DNA of 64,000 nucleotides from Hippopus hippopus (lineage: Eukaryota; Mollusca; Bivalvia; Cardiida; Cardiidae): NCBI GenBank assembly GCA_946811185.2, contig OX328097.1:58309063-58373062 (forward strand), read 5' to 3'. Positions 55,161-64,000 of this stretch are shown piece by piece (within the stretch, counting starts at the first letter, position 1; each line of letters begins with the position of its first letter). The notes under the pieces were generated by a model, which was not told the origin of the DNA, ran no database searches, and was given only the letters and a program-made list of their open reading frames with translations. A program made the translations under genes and the position numbers.

Positions 55161-58100
55161 GAGAGGGAGGGAGGAAAAATTGCTGATTACCAACATTTTC
55201 TTCTTTTCCAACAATGTTTTTTAAAGGACTTTTTCTCAGGGTCAATACAAAATTGTTTCGTGAATGGTTAAAAGAAGACTTACATCGTCTACTGCCTTCT
55301 TTTGTTGACTGTGCCTATCTACGGCATCAAATTCGGTCCAGTCTATTTCGTAATTGGGGTTGTCTTTGGTTCTCATTAAAATGGGTTTCTTCAAACCCCA
55401 GAGACCATCTGGGTCATTGGGTCGCTGCCATCTCAAATCGAGGCTCCAACGAACTTGATTTGAAATATTTGGCAAACTGAAAAAGAAATAAAAATGCTCA
55501 TGATTTTGTTTGGAAAATGTCTGTCTACGATAATTCAATTGCTTTTGAAACATGACTTAATACACAAAAGTCTCAGTTTGCTTGCATGCCTTCCCGCCTG
55601 CCTGCCCGTCGGTAGGGATATTTTCAGGTAGAAATACATGTATGTGTAAAAGTCGTGATAAGAGGGGTTCAATCATTGGAAATACTCACAACTTGACGCG
55701 AGTACTGGCTTTGTTTCCGGAAAGCGTTGGCTTTGATATACATATATGTCTCAAGATCGTTGTAAAATAAAAATAAGCCATGCTCAGAGAAAAGGGGATT
55801 TGGCGCATCAGCAAAAAGTATCCACCCAGGTCAGCCTGCGCATTCCGCGCAGGCTGACCTGGGTCGAAACTTTTTGCTCTTGTAAATTTCTCTGCATGTA
55901 AAAAGACCATTATCCTTCGCTACGAAGACGCATTGACCTTCCTTTTGCCAGTGCGCAGCTTAGTTAATAAGCTAAAACTTTATCCTGCTAAATAAGTGAA
56001 ATGAAACTTTCAGGCCGATAGCAAAAACCTAAATTTTGCTATTTCGACGGTATTTTGGGAGGACAGATATCTCCTTATCGGACAATGTAGATCAGAGATC
56101 AGACTGCATGTTTTGTGCAGTCTGATCTTGATCTGCACTGCCCGCAAAAGGTCGGTGAGTCGCGCTTAGTAGCCTAAGAGTTAGTATGTTCGGTAATATA
56201 TGAATATATTTGTGTTTACCTTCTGTGTGGTATGGTATTGTTAAACATCACCAAACCTCCATAAGGTATTGGGCATGTCTTGATATCCTTCACAAGATCA
56301 ACTCCTAGTTTGAGAAAAAAGAGAATCTTATGAGCCATGCTCTGGTTAAAGGGAATTTAATGCATCTCCATAATGCAAGCAAGTCATCACATAATTATTG
56401 GTATACAAAATCTATTTTGTCGAACCACTGGTAAATCCTAGTGTAGAATGGTCCTTGGACATGCATAAAACTGACCAATAGCAAAAGGTTTCGATCCAGG
56501 TCATCCTGCGCGGACTGCGCAAGCTGACACGGATCGATACTTTTTGCAAATGCATTAAACCCGTTCTTCACAGAGCAAGGCTCATATGAAATTAATCAAC
56601 ATAATTTGCCATAAGAAGTTATAATCTCGGGTCTATACGGCTGAAAGCAATCTATAACTCTCTTCTTCATTTCCTATCTTGTTGGTATCCGCTTGCATCT
56701 CTGTTAAAATATTAACGTTTACATTTGACTTTTTTCGTCTTTCACCATATAACTCAGTTATATAAAAAGAAAAGGCAGGAGAAGATGTCGATCGTAATGT
56801 AATTAGTAATAATACGTCTACAACAACAATATTCGCCCGGTAACCCAAGGGGCGCGAGGCATAGCTCAAGTTATTTTTTGTAGACAATGCAGACCAAGAT
56901 CAGATGGGGTCTATTTTCCTTATTCAGAGAGTCCAGTTCATGTATTTAGCCGCGCTTCGACCCGTTTATAACAAAATCAAGTGTTTTAACTACCCTGAAG
57001 AACAAAAATTTCAGGGATGGGTTTTCTACCCTTTCACACAACAAATTCCTACATTTGCGTCATATTCATTTCGTGGGAAATCTTGGGGAAAAAGAGAGAA
57101 TGTTGGTCACCAGTATTTTCTCCTTTTCCCACAATGTTTTCTACCCTTTCACAGACAATATTTGAGCCCATATTTTATATTGCATCTGCAAATGCTTTCA
57201 GTTTGGACAAGTCTAAAATTTTGTTGTCTGGTAAAGAGAAAAGATTGAAGATAATTTCAGAGCATTATATAGACACCTCTGTCATAAATCATGTCATGTC
57301 TTACTTTACGCTTACATTCATCGTAGGATAGTAATAACTTGCGCAACTTTAACAACAACAAACACTGACACCCGTAGGCTTACCTAATGTGTTCTTCATT
57401 TCATCGTCATCACACGTCACGTACCAAGTTCCGCCCCAACAACATTTGTGAGTGGCTATACGTCCAGACCTATGACCCTTCTCAGCAAACTAGATAAAAA
57501 CAAAAATAATGCTGGTATTTAAATTTGGAATACCTGCCCGGCTAGCCAACATTCTATACGAAAATCGGCCTCGTTATAGAAAAATTTTCATGACATTGGA
57601 CTAATCAGTGCATTCCTTGTGTTTAAGTTACCAGTACAACACCACCAGTCTTTTAAAGCCATTAGCCGCTTTCTAAAACTTGCCAAGTCGAAACTATGTT
57701 CAGCGGTGATCTTGAGGGCAATGATTCCTGTTCCAATAACTATCATTTTATCCTCGGAAAAAGTTTGGACAAGCCAGTATTCGAACTCATGCTCTCTGGT
57801 CAACGGTCATAATTTATATTTTCAACCCTTAGCAAACTTCAAACCGAATTAAAATGAGCATTGCTCTGGCAAAAGGGGGCTTAATGTATCCCCATGATGC
57901 ATTATACCAATTAAGCCATCGGATAATTATGGATCGATAACAGCCACTTTTTTTTAACAACCGACTTAATCATCAGGTAGACTGGTCCTTTGACTTACAG
58001 AAAATTAACCAATAGCGAAAAGTTTCGGCCCAAGTCAGCCTGCGCAGTCCGCGCAGGCTGACCTGTGTCGATACTTTTCGCAGATGCATTGAGCCCCCTT

Positions 58101-60673
58101 TTCAGACAGCATGGCTCAAATATAAATTCCTTTCAAAAATAGATTTTTTTTTTTTTAAATTCTTACACGCATCACCACATGCAGACAACCTTCACGTCTT
58201 GCAGAAGACCACTTTTGACAAAAAATACTTTGTCTAGTGGTAAAGTTGATTTTCAAAAGTCGGCCAACAGAAATTTTGTTACATTAGAAAGAGCTAAATA
58301 AACGAGTTACACGCCAACAAACCATACAGGAGAAAGCAAAAATAACTTTACTTGCAAGCACCCATTATCGGCGTTGGCATCAAGAAGTGGTATCCATGCT
58401 GTTGGAATAAGCATCGTATAGGACGTGTTATCTAAGTAACCAACATCTGTGAAAGGAAATAAAAACTACTTAGTTGTAGCTGTAGTTGATGGTGGTGGTA
58501 ATGATGTTGATGATCACCATCATCATTTTGGTGGTGGTAATGGTTTTGTTATTGATGATGATGATGATTTTGGTGGTGGTAATGATATTGATGATAATCA
58601 TCATCATTGATCTGTGACGATAGTTTTAAGACAAAAATACAGAGCCTATCTCGGAGCGAAAAAATACATATGAAAAAAACACTGCCTCCAATGCACGAGG
58701 GCCGCCTTCAGCTTTTGAAGAGAGGTGTGGCCATGGGACACCAAAGCCTTGGGAACGTACCCGTAGAATGGTACAGCCTTGGAAAAGGGTGTCCCACTGC
58801 CCTTTATGTACGAACGGCTTTTTCTTTTTACGAAGCAATATAACTCCTTACGCTTTGAACTTGATTAATGAAGCCTGAAAACTTTTACGGACACTTACCT
58901 TGATGCCATGGTACTGTGGTAGCCTCGTTTTGAGGTGTCTTAGTGCGCAGGTTCCAGACCGGATTTCCGGCTATGTCTGGACCAATGATTTGCTCTACCA
59001 AATTCAGCAGTCGTTGGTTTGCCCATAGTTTCCTGTAACCCTGTTGGAATTAATGTAGATCTAGTGTAAGAATAGTGAAACATATGTTGGAAAGCAGCGA
59101 CATACTTTAAAATAACCGATTCTCGTAAAATTTAAGCTACTTTAAACATGTTCGAACTTCCTGTGCCCCTGCCATGCATAAAGACACTCACTTGTGAACA
59201 GCGCTGCCAAAGGGATTCTTACTAGGATTTTCTGATAACAAATCCAACACTGATCCTAGAGGACACTAACATGTACATGTACATCTTTTTGGTGGATAAA
59301 CAGTTGTAGACTAAAACATTCATACGACTTTAATGATTTTGAGTTATCTGTTTCAACTGATTTCTTTGGAAAACACTTTCTCAAATCAAGAAAATTGCTC
59401 TAGACAGGCCCAGTCAGAACTTTGGTGGAGTCTTAAACTAGCATATTGTGTAATAGTACAAATCTAGAGTAGATCTATTACATTGTTTTAAATGATATTT
59501 AAGACACGAGAGTGCTTGTGTAACCTGGTTATAAGTCCCGGGTTTTATTGTTTCTGTATTTGCCGAGAAAATGTTAAAAATACAGAAACAATAAAACCCG
59601 GGACCAATCATTCGGTTGAACTTGTACTGGGTCTACGTTGGACAACAACAGGCCATTGTTTAAACGAGATCCTATAGTATCTACGTAAATACATGTCGCA
59701 TTCAGGTACCATTTATAGCAACTAGATATGATAAAACAATCGAACCCCTTTTCACAAATTTACAGACAAACTTTCCTAGCCCCTCTATTCTGTTGTGCAA
59801 GTTCATATGCGGTCTGATCGTGACCTATATTATGTATGCACAATCACCTAAAGTAGATCTATAAAGAGGTCTGTCCCTGTTGAAATATCTAAATCTGATC
59901 CTTGTCAAATTCATAATTCAAAAGTCTTTCTATTCTTATCTTCTTTTCGACATGAAAGGGTTAAACAAACTTGACCTCAAATGAACTTGACCTTGAGATA
60001 AGCGGAGACACTAGATATTCGTCCCAACATGTTACCTAAGTCTTTGAGTACTTTTGCAACTTTGATTTTAGTACCACCTTCATTTAAACTGCAAAAACCT
60101 AACTTAAACTTTGTGTTAGTCAAAATCTTATTAGCCTGACATTTTCTACAGACTCTGAACTAAAGTATGATACCAAATTTGTTGGTCTTCAGTAAAACAT
60201 GCGACGTGAAATAAAAGAAAATTAAGTGCACACTTATTTATGGAACTGAGTATAGAAACAAAATGGCTGCCAAATACGATAAGTTTCCGCTGTTAGTTTT
60301 TTCGAAATTTACATGTTAAAACGATTTCTAACAGCGCTTTAGGCAATGAAACGTTTAATAGTTTGTCCCTGGTCATTTGTGTCACTAAAAATTATTTGCA
60401 TCTGGCTGCAATACAGATTAAACTGACGAAACACAGTCAGTACAGCGCTGTAAATGTACTCCCGGATAGATTCACGATAGATTTAAGACGGAAGGGTTCA
60501 TAATAAACGTCTAATTATGAAAAGAAGCATCGTAAACGTCTCATTGTTGATACTAACAGACAGACATACAAACCGACTGAGAGACAATCAAACGAACACT
60601 CGTACATAGAGAGACCAGGGATCGTATATATAGTGCGTATGAATGATCCCTGGAGAGACGGAAAGAGAGAGAG

Positions 60674-60715
<42 letters not shown>

Positions 60716-63518
60716 AGGGAGAGATCTCAAGTTATTGTGTCCAAACGCTGTCTGTCTATCTGTCTATCTCTTTGTCTTTCTATCTAACACTTATTAAAGT
60801 ATAGATCCATACGTCAGGCATGTTTGGTACTTTATGTAGGATCACATTGGTTCCCGGAAACTCCTCTTCAAGTTTGGTAAGTCTCTCGAACAAGCCAAGG
60901 TTAGCATATGTATCTGAAGGGAAAATATTGAATACAACACCTACCCTTTATCAGCAGATGACTAAATTTTAGACTTGCCCCGATTAAAAGCATTTGTAAA
61001 TGACAATCTCAATTGTTTTAAATGATGTCATTCGTTTTTGAAAAGGTAGAAAACAGTATGTAAAAAGGAGAAAATGCTGCTTAACCTCTTACCACACGAC
61101 AAAATTGTAGACCAGTCTAAATTAAAAGTATTTGCGGATGACAATTTCAATGTGGCTCAACTGATGTGATTTTTCTTTGATAGGGTAGAAAACATTGTGG
61201 GAAAAGGAGAAAATGCTGGTTACCAGCATTTTTTCCTTTTCCCACAATGTTTTCAAAAGGCTTCTTCCTCAGGGTCGTTAAAAGTCGGGATTGTGTGGTA
61301 AAAAGTTAACAATATGTTCTCCTTTTCCCACAATGTTTTCAAATTCTTTTTTCGTCAGGATCGTTTCAACATGGGATTGTTTGGTAAAGGATAAACTGCA
61401 GAAATTTTCAACCATTAGTAAAAAGCCAAACATCGCGATAGAACTAAAAACTCTGACAATATCGGACAGTATAGATCAAAGAGCAGAATGCATGTTTTGT
61501 ACAGTATGATCTTGATCTACATTGCCGGAAAAAGCACCTTGTGTCTCGCTAAGCAGCCTTAGAAGACAAGTAAATTGACGTAACTTTGGCTGTATTGTTT
61601 AACTTTGCTCGTACAAGGTCAAGTAAGACTTAGGGCATAGGGCATAAAGTGTGATCTTTGCCATTTGAAGTGTGCATTGAATAACTCTACATTCGAATGG
61701 TATTTGTCTTAAGGATAGGGCACCCTAATAGGATTCGTGTAACATCGCCTTTCATCGCCAAAATCGAACGGGTTCGGCTAAGACTCGGGTAATCCGTAAT
61801 CGATGCAGGGAAGCAGCGTCTATCGGCCGATCGATTACGGATTACCCGAGTCTTAGCCGAATCCGTACGTTTTTTTCGGCAATGAAAGGTGATGTTACAC
61901 GAATCTCATTAGGGTAACCTATCCTTAAGTTCTCGTTCCATTCTTCCGATCTTAAAATGAATATATTCTTTCTATACGCTTGCAAGTTTCAGAAGAGCTA
62001 ATATTTTCAAATAGCCTACCGGTCTTGTTTACTGTTTACATGAAAATAAAAGACGTTTAATAAAAAAAAAAAACTTTGAAGATTAATTTGTATACATACA
62101 GTATCAACATTTATCAATGCACCACTCCAACTAAACATGTATTTACTTATGATAAGATATATACTGATATATGAGATATTATGCGATATACTATGTGACA
62201 TTTGTAATAACTTGTAATCTTCCCAGTCTAAAACAATTTCTTCGCCACATCATTGACAAGATTCCGTGTAGTCTCCAGACATGCATTAATTTTGAATTAC
62301 GACAACCCTGTCACTTCGACTGTGCAATAAAATACATATAAGCCATGCTTTGTGAAAAGGGGGCTTAATGCATCTGCAAAAAGTATCGACTCAAGTCAGC
62401 CTGCGCAGTCCGCGCAGGCTTACCTGAGCCGAAACTTTTTGGTTTTAGTAAGTATTCTGCATGTCAAAGAAAAAGTGTAGACCTACCTCATGATTCAGTC
62501 GGTTTTTAGACAAAATGGATTTTATGGATTCATTATCATGAGATGACTTGCTTGGTATCATGGATCACGGAGATGCATTAAGCCCCCTTTTGCCATAGCA
62601 TGGCTCATATGTGTTATTATGTCATTACTTGTTATTTTCCCAGCCTCAAACAATTTCTTCGCCAGTTCATCGACAAGTTTCGCTGTTGTTTCCCGGCAAA
62701 CATCGAGTTCTTCTTTAGTGAAGAAATCGGGAATCACTATGAAACCCTGTGCAGTAAACAAAGTAACTGATTAATTAGAAACCTGTCGTTGTCAGTGAAA
62801 AAAAAATGAAATTTGACTTACTCTAATTGCTAGGTGCGACTCAATGTGCTTTATGGATAGCGTAGATCAAGATCAGACTGCACGGAACGTGCAGTCTGAT
62901 CTTTGATCTACGATGTCTGATACGGTGAGATGTTTTTCCAGTGAAAATAACTTGAAATCATATTATTCAAGGTCTTTGACAAATAGCACTATACGAGCAA
63001 TAAAGTTCTATTCCAGATGAATGTACTGATTTGGTAGCACTGTATGTTTGGAATCAAGCGATTACAAGTGAATATCTAAGATCAGGCTACACACCTGTGC
63101 AGCCTGATCTTTACCTAGGCCGTCCGCAAAGGCTGTTTCATTAGAAAATATTATATATATCAATCGTTCCGGTTAGATCAGGTGACTTAGTCCTCCGCTC
63201 ATAGCTTTTTATTATTTTGTACAATAGGAAATATGTTTGCTAAACTTAAATAATAAAAAAAAAAAGCTTATAAAGAACAAATCAATGTAATGATCTGGCA
63301 TTTCAGTTCTTTCTCTAGTTCACTTTTAGATGAACTTTCCATGCTTTTGACTTTCTTACGGTTGGGCGAACTCGTAGCTACATGTAGATGAGACCTACAA
63401 CACCCGCGAAAAACCCGAGGATGAAAAAGGATGCTTTGGGATAAGTAAAGATGAACCTGATTTGCATAGATCACTGACTTACTTTACAAAAGCAAACATC
63501 TTGTACCTTAGGATCCAT
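54848..63518 (-). CDS. PhyH-family Fe(II)/2-oxoglutarate dioxygenase, nine exons
   Basis: Exons on the minus strand: 63518-63507 (tentative start), 62746-62629, 60913-60813, 59040-58899, 58446-58352, 57489-57384, 56304-56220, 55476-55284, 54979-54848. Every junction is GT/AG and the phases match (0,1,0,1,0,1,2,0), giving about 327 residues. The iron ligands are His123-x-Asp125 (WHQD, split between exons 4 and 5) and His218 (NNTIPHR). Arg229 lies 11 residues after the distal His, the same spacing as H264/R275 in human PHYH, and should bind 2-oxoglutarate. Other family signatures: GFIVIPDFF, EEEFPGTNV, VEQIIGPDI, WNLRTKTP, GYLDNTSY, TAWIPLLDAN, GPWMKKWE. PhyH enzymes hydroxylate acyl-CoA or other small substrates; the substrate here is unknown. 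No peroxisomal PTS1 is seen (the protein ends TEH). Introns carry A, C and D elements and SINEs. Confidence 0.9.
55083..55174 (+). repeat. GA microsatellite
   Basis: Long GA run with GGGA interruptions, in the dioxygenase intron 8. Confidence 0.9.
55170..55268 (+). mobile_element. D element fused to a GA microsatellite
   Basis: The left half has been replaced by the GA tract; AAAATTGCTGATTACCAAC and TTTTCCAACAATGTTTTT remain. Confidence 0.6.
55284..55476 (-). CDS. PhyH-like dioxygenase exon 8 (2-oxoglutarate Arg)
   Basis: 193 bp; acceptor tttctttttcag, donor GAT|gtaagt. It encodes LPNISNQVRWSLDLRWQRP, DPDGLWGLKKPILMR and a charged end (HSQQKKAVDD). The Arg in NQVRW is the predicted 2-oxoglutarate carboxylate ligand. 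Confidence 0.9.
55776..55961 (+). mobile_element. A element with internal deletion, in the dioxygenase intron 7
   Basis: AAGCCATGCTCAGAG; perfect core (GCCTGCGCATTCCGCGCAGG); the TTATGGATCC segment is lost. Confidence 0.7.
55975..56183 (-). mobile_element. C element in the dioxygenase intron 7
   Basis: AACTTTATCCTGCTAAAT to TTAGTAGCCTAAGAGTTA, 37 bp from the exon 7 donor. Confidence 0.83.
56220..56304 (-). CDS. PhyH-like dioxygenase exon 7 (distal iron-ligand His)
   Basis: 85 bp; acceptor tctcaaactag, donor AG|gtaaac. It encodes VDLVKDIKTCPIPYGGLVM and then FNNTIPHR. The His of IPHR is the third iron ligand. It joins exon 8 through a split Ser codon (AG|T). Confidence 0.87.
56332..56583 (-). 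mobile_element. A element beside exon 7
   Basis: GAGCCATGCTCTGG to CAGAGCAAGGCTC. It begins only 28 bp upstream of the exon 7 acceptor boundary. Confidence 0.8.
56962..57236 (-). mobile_element. D element in the dioxygenase intron 6
   Basis: ACCCGTTTATAACAAAATC to TTTTGTTGTCTGGTAAAGAG, with extra sequence in the left arm (a second ACCCTTTCACAC block). Confidence 0.68.
57384..57489 (-). CDS. PhyH-like dioxygenase exon 6
   Basis: 106 bp; acceptor tttttatctag, donor G|gtaagc. It encodes FAEKGHRSGRIATHKCC, WGGTWYV and an acidic end (CDDDEMKNTL). GHRSG corresponds to the family's conserved GGHRSG/GSH turn. Confidence 0.85.
57600..57810 (-). mobile_element. SINE in the dioxygenase intron 5
   Basis: Plus strand shows AGCGGTGATCTTGAGGGC, ATGATTCCTGTTCC and GTATTCGAACTCATGC (inverse B box). 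Confidence 0.5.
57856..58117 (-). mobile_element. A element in the dioxygenase intron 5
   Basis: GAGCATTGCTCTGG to GACAGCATGGCTC; core CAGCCTGCGCAGTCCGCGC. Confidence 0.8.
58352..58446 (-). CDS. PhyH-like dioxygenase exon 5 (HxD aspartate)
   Basis: 95 bp; acceptor cctttcacag, donor CAA|gtaaag. It completes the ligand Asp and continues VGYLDNTSYTMLIPTAWIP, then LLDANADNGCLQ. NGC(L/M)Q is a family signature on the strand facing the active site. Confidence 0.88.
58490..58613 (+). repeat. GAT/GGT trinucleotide repeats
   Basis: GATGGTGGTGGTAATGATG units in three blocks, with CATCATCAT stretches that can pair with them; in intron 4. Confidence 0.85.
58899..59040 (-). CDS. PhyH-like dioxygenase exon 4 (first iron ligand His)
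   Basis: 142 bp; acceptor ccaacag, donor G|gtaagt. It encodes GYRKLWANQRLLNLVEQII, then GPDIAGNPVWNLRTKTP, and ends VPWHQ, with the His of the HxD motif two residues from the end. The Asp codon is split across the intron (G|AT). Confidence 0.9.
59535..59604. repeat. 27-bp perfect hairpin in the dioxygenase intron 3
   Basis: The arm starting GTCCCGGGTTTTATTG (59535-59561) recurs as an exact reverse complement ending CAATAAAACCCGGGAC at 59604. The loop is about 16 bp. It lies in the intron between exons 3 and 4. Confidence 0.8.
60660..60722 (+). repeat. GA microsatellite
   Basis: In the dioxygenase intron 3, 90 bp beyond exon 3; preceded by a 10-bp hairpin CCAGGGATC / GATCCCTGG. Confidence 0.9.
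60813..60913 (-). CDS. PhyH-like dioxygenase exon 3
   Basis: 101 bp; acceptor ttttcccttcag, donor GAC|gtatgg. The split codon A|AT gives Asn. It encodes TYANLGLFERLTKLEEE and then FPGTNVILHKVPNMPD, the segment that precedes the dioxygenase core in this subfamily. Confidence 0.82.
60945..61081 (+). mobile_element. D element, cut at the hairpin
   Basis: CTTTATCAGCAGATGACTAAA to GGAGAAAATGCTGCTTAA; the next copy starts at once, so one D probably inserted into another. Confidence 0.65.
61083..61310 (+). mobile_element. D element, full length
   Basis: TTACCACACGACAAAATTG to TTGTGTGGTAAAAAGTTAA; near-perfect hairpin. Confidence 0.82.
61311..61396 (+). mobile_element. D element, right half
   Basis: TTCTCCTTTTCCCACAATG to TTGTTTGGTAAAGGATAAA. 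It is the missing right half of the copy at 60945, consistent with nesting. Confidence 0.65.
61461..61530. mobile_element. C hairpin, diverged
   Basis: ATCGGACAGTATAGATC / GATCTTGATCTACATTGCCGG, then CTCGCTAAGCAGCC. Confidence 0.6.
61713..61924. mobile_element. TTAA-flanked palindromic element (212 bp)
   Basis: Arms of about 91-94 bp (GGATAGGGCACCCTAATAGG outward to TAATCGA, and the inverse) surround a 27-bp spacer; the inner 31 bp are perfectly complementary. Both ends abut TTAA (61709-61712, 61925-61928). It lies in intron 2 of the dioxygenase gene. Confidence 0.72.
62205..62286 (-). pseudogene. Decayed duplicate of exon 2, inside intron 2
   Basis: The minus strand matches the 3' two-thirds of exon 2 and the start of its intron, for example GTGGCGAAGAAATTGTTT. 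The copy has an in-frame TAG where exon 2 has GAG, and its donor is ACAA|gttatt. The 5' third of the exon is missing. An A element (62340-62606) sits between it and the functional exon. Confidence 0.75.
62340..62606 (+). mobile_element. A element between exon 2 and its decayed copy
   Basis: AAGCCATGCTTTGTG to CATAGCATGGCTC with CATAT-like flanks. Its right end is 23 bp from the exon 2 donor. Confidence 0.82.
62629..62746 (-). CDS. PhyH-like dioxygenase exon 2
   Basis: 118 bp; acceptor tttactgcacag, donor ACAA|gtaatg, ends in phase 1. It encodes the N-terminal helix region: GFIVIPDFF followed by TKEELDVCRETTAKL and ending AGKIT. A decayed copy of its 3' part lies about 0.4 kb downstream in the gene's direction. 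Confidence 0.85.
62826..62965 (+). mobile_element. C element, 80 bp upstream of exon 2
   Basis: ATTGCTAGGTGCGACTCAATG; hairpin GTAGATCAAGATCAGACTGC / inverse; right end faded. Confidence 0.72.
63080..63125. mobile_element. C hairpin, shortened
   Basis: AAGATCAGGCTACACAC / TGTGCAGCCTGATCTT, then GGCCGTCCGC. Confidence 0.55.
63507..63518 (-). CDS. PhyH-like dioxygenase exon 1 (candidate start, MDPK)
   Basis: ATGGATCCTAAG is followed by the donor gtacaag and is in phase 0 with exon 2, giving MDPK-GFIVIP. An overlapping ATG seven bases upstream (ATGGCATGG) would be out of frame with exon 2. Many relatives have roughly ten more residues before the GFxVIPDF motif, so a further mini-exon or a different first exon is possible. 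Confidence 0.45.
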
Positions 63519-64000
63519 GCCATCTTGTTCTGTCTATAACTTTGTAAGAAAACGTCGATCAAATTCGAGAGGTAGAGTTCATGTCAACGTTGTTTTATTG
63601 AACAGAATGACGATTGCTAGATCTAATAGAATCATTTTTTGTGGGACAGTATTTAGCGTTTTTTTTTTTACATTTGATTTGAGCCTGGGTCACTCTCGAT
63701 GATAATAGAGTAGCAATCATTATGACCGCTAGTCAAAAAATGTTGCAAAGATAGTAACATTTCCTGTCCCTACAAAAGGAATTGCCCTTTTCTTACTATG
63801 TTTTCTAAAGCAGACTAAGTCGGCTTCTGTACAGTACTTGTCATTGTGGTGAAAGGAGATTTAGACGAGTACTTTCTTCTTTTGCTACAATGTTTTAAAG
63901 TATACATAAGGTCTGCGAAAAGACGAACAAAACGGTCTGTAGGTGTTAGAACTATGTGTAAGTCCCAACTAATTTTTTTCGAAATGTCACTTACGTTTTC

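Noticed and set aside
54894..55245. Open frames with SLSLSL runs
   Set aside because: They read the GA microsatellite and the dioxygenase exon 9 in the wrong frame.
58607..58843. 78-codon open frame overlapping a minus-strand frame
   Set aside because: It lies in dioxygenase intron 4, adjacent to exon 4, with no motif or splice support.
62558..62761. 67-codon frame read straight through exon 2
   Set aside because: The part upstream of GFIVIP is intron (acceptor tttactgcacag), and the part after AGKIT is intron plus an A element.
63268..63474. Minus-strand frame with KSELEKELK, considered as the first exon of the dioxygenase
   Set aside because: No donor GT follows the Glu/Lys-rich segment, and MDPK at 63518-63507 joins exon 2 in frame.

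Overview
This is eukaryotic DNA, most likely from a heterodont (venerid/myid-type) bivalve mollusc. That placement is an inference: the genes are intron-rich, the sequence is AT-rich with many TG/GA microsatellites, there are tRNA-headed SINEs, and several families of short palindrome-bearing elements look like those I associate with bivalve genomes. No search was possible, so no species is claimed.

Two protein-coding genes can be supported. On the plus strand, two exons (22216-22274 and 26307-26699) encode about 150 residues at the C-terminal end of a Rho-family small GTPase. It has the Rho insert region, TQAD and ECS nucleotide-binding motifs and a CVLL prenylation box, but its switch II (DTAGQE in ordinary Rho proteins) reads DTLDKG, so the catalytic glutamine is absent. 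I could not find its P-loop/switch I exon upstream. On the minus strand, nine exons between 63518 and 54848 join in frame to a protein of about 327 residues in the phytanoyl-CoA dioxygenase (PhyH) family, with the complete iron and 2-oxoglutarate ligand set. Its terminal exon has been partly triplicated in tandem; the outermost copy is broken by a short transposon. A decayed second copy of exon 2 lies in intron 2.

Nearly everything else is mobile or repetitive. 1-22 kb: a 2.27-kb element with ~290-bp terminal inverted repeats (1459-3724), many hairpin elements, SINEs and microsatellites. 22-27 kb: the Rho-type gene, its intron filled with MITEs and SINEs. 27-54 kb: no recognisable gene; MITEs, a LINE relic (40.75-41.03 kb), a nested insertion stack with a 76-bp perfect inverted repeat (46.1-47.0 kb), a direct duplication (52.8-53.8 kb), and two or three short open segments of unknown meaning. 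54.8-63.5 kb: the dioxygenase gene, its introns carrying SINEs, MITEs and a TTAA-flanked palindromic element.

Element families are named here for this window. A: ends GAGCCATGCTCTG / CAGAGCATGGCTC, ~260 bp. B: ends GGCcTGCAACACGCG / CGCGTGTTGCAAGCC, ~260 bp, two GC-rich palindromes. C: ~210 bp, TTAACCCTTAGGCTGCTAA ends around a ~65-bp hairpin. D: ~225 bp, TTAACCCTTTACC ends around a ~60-bp hairpin. E: ends near GGGCCCGTATTCACCA. C and D look like piggyBac-type MITEs (TTAA followed by CCCTT). Plus orientation for A means the palindrome lies near the left end; for C and D it means the order given here. Coordinates of degraded copies are good to about 10 bases.
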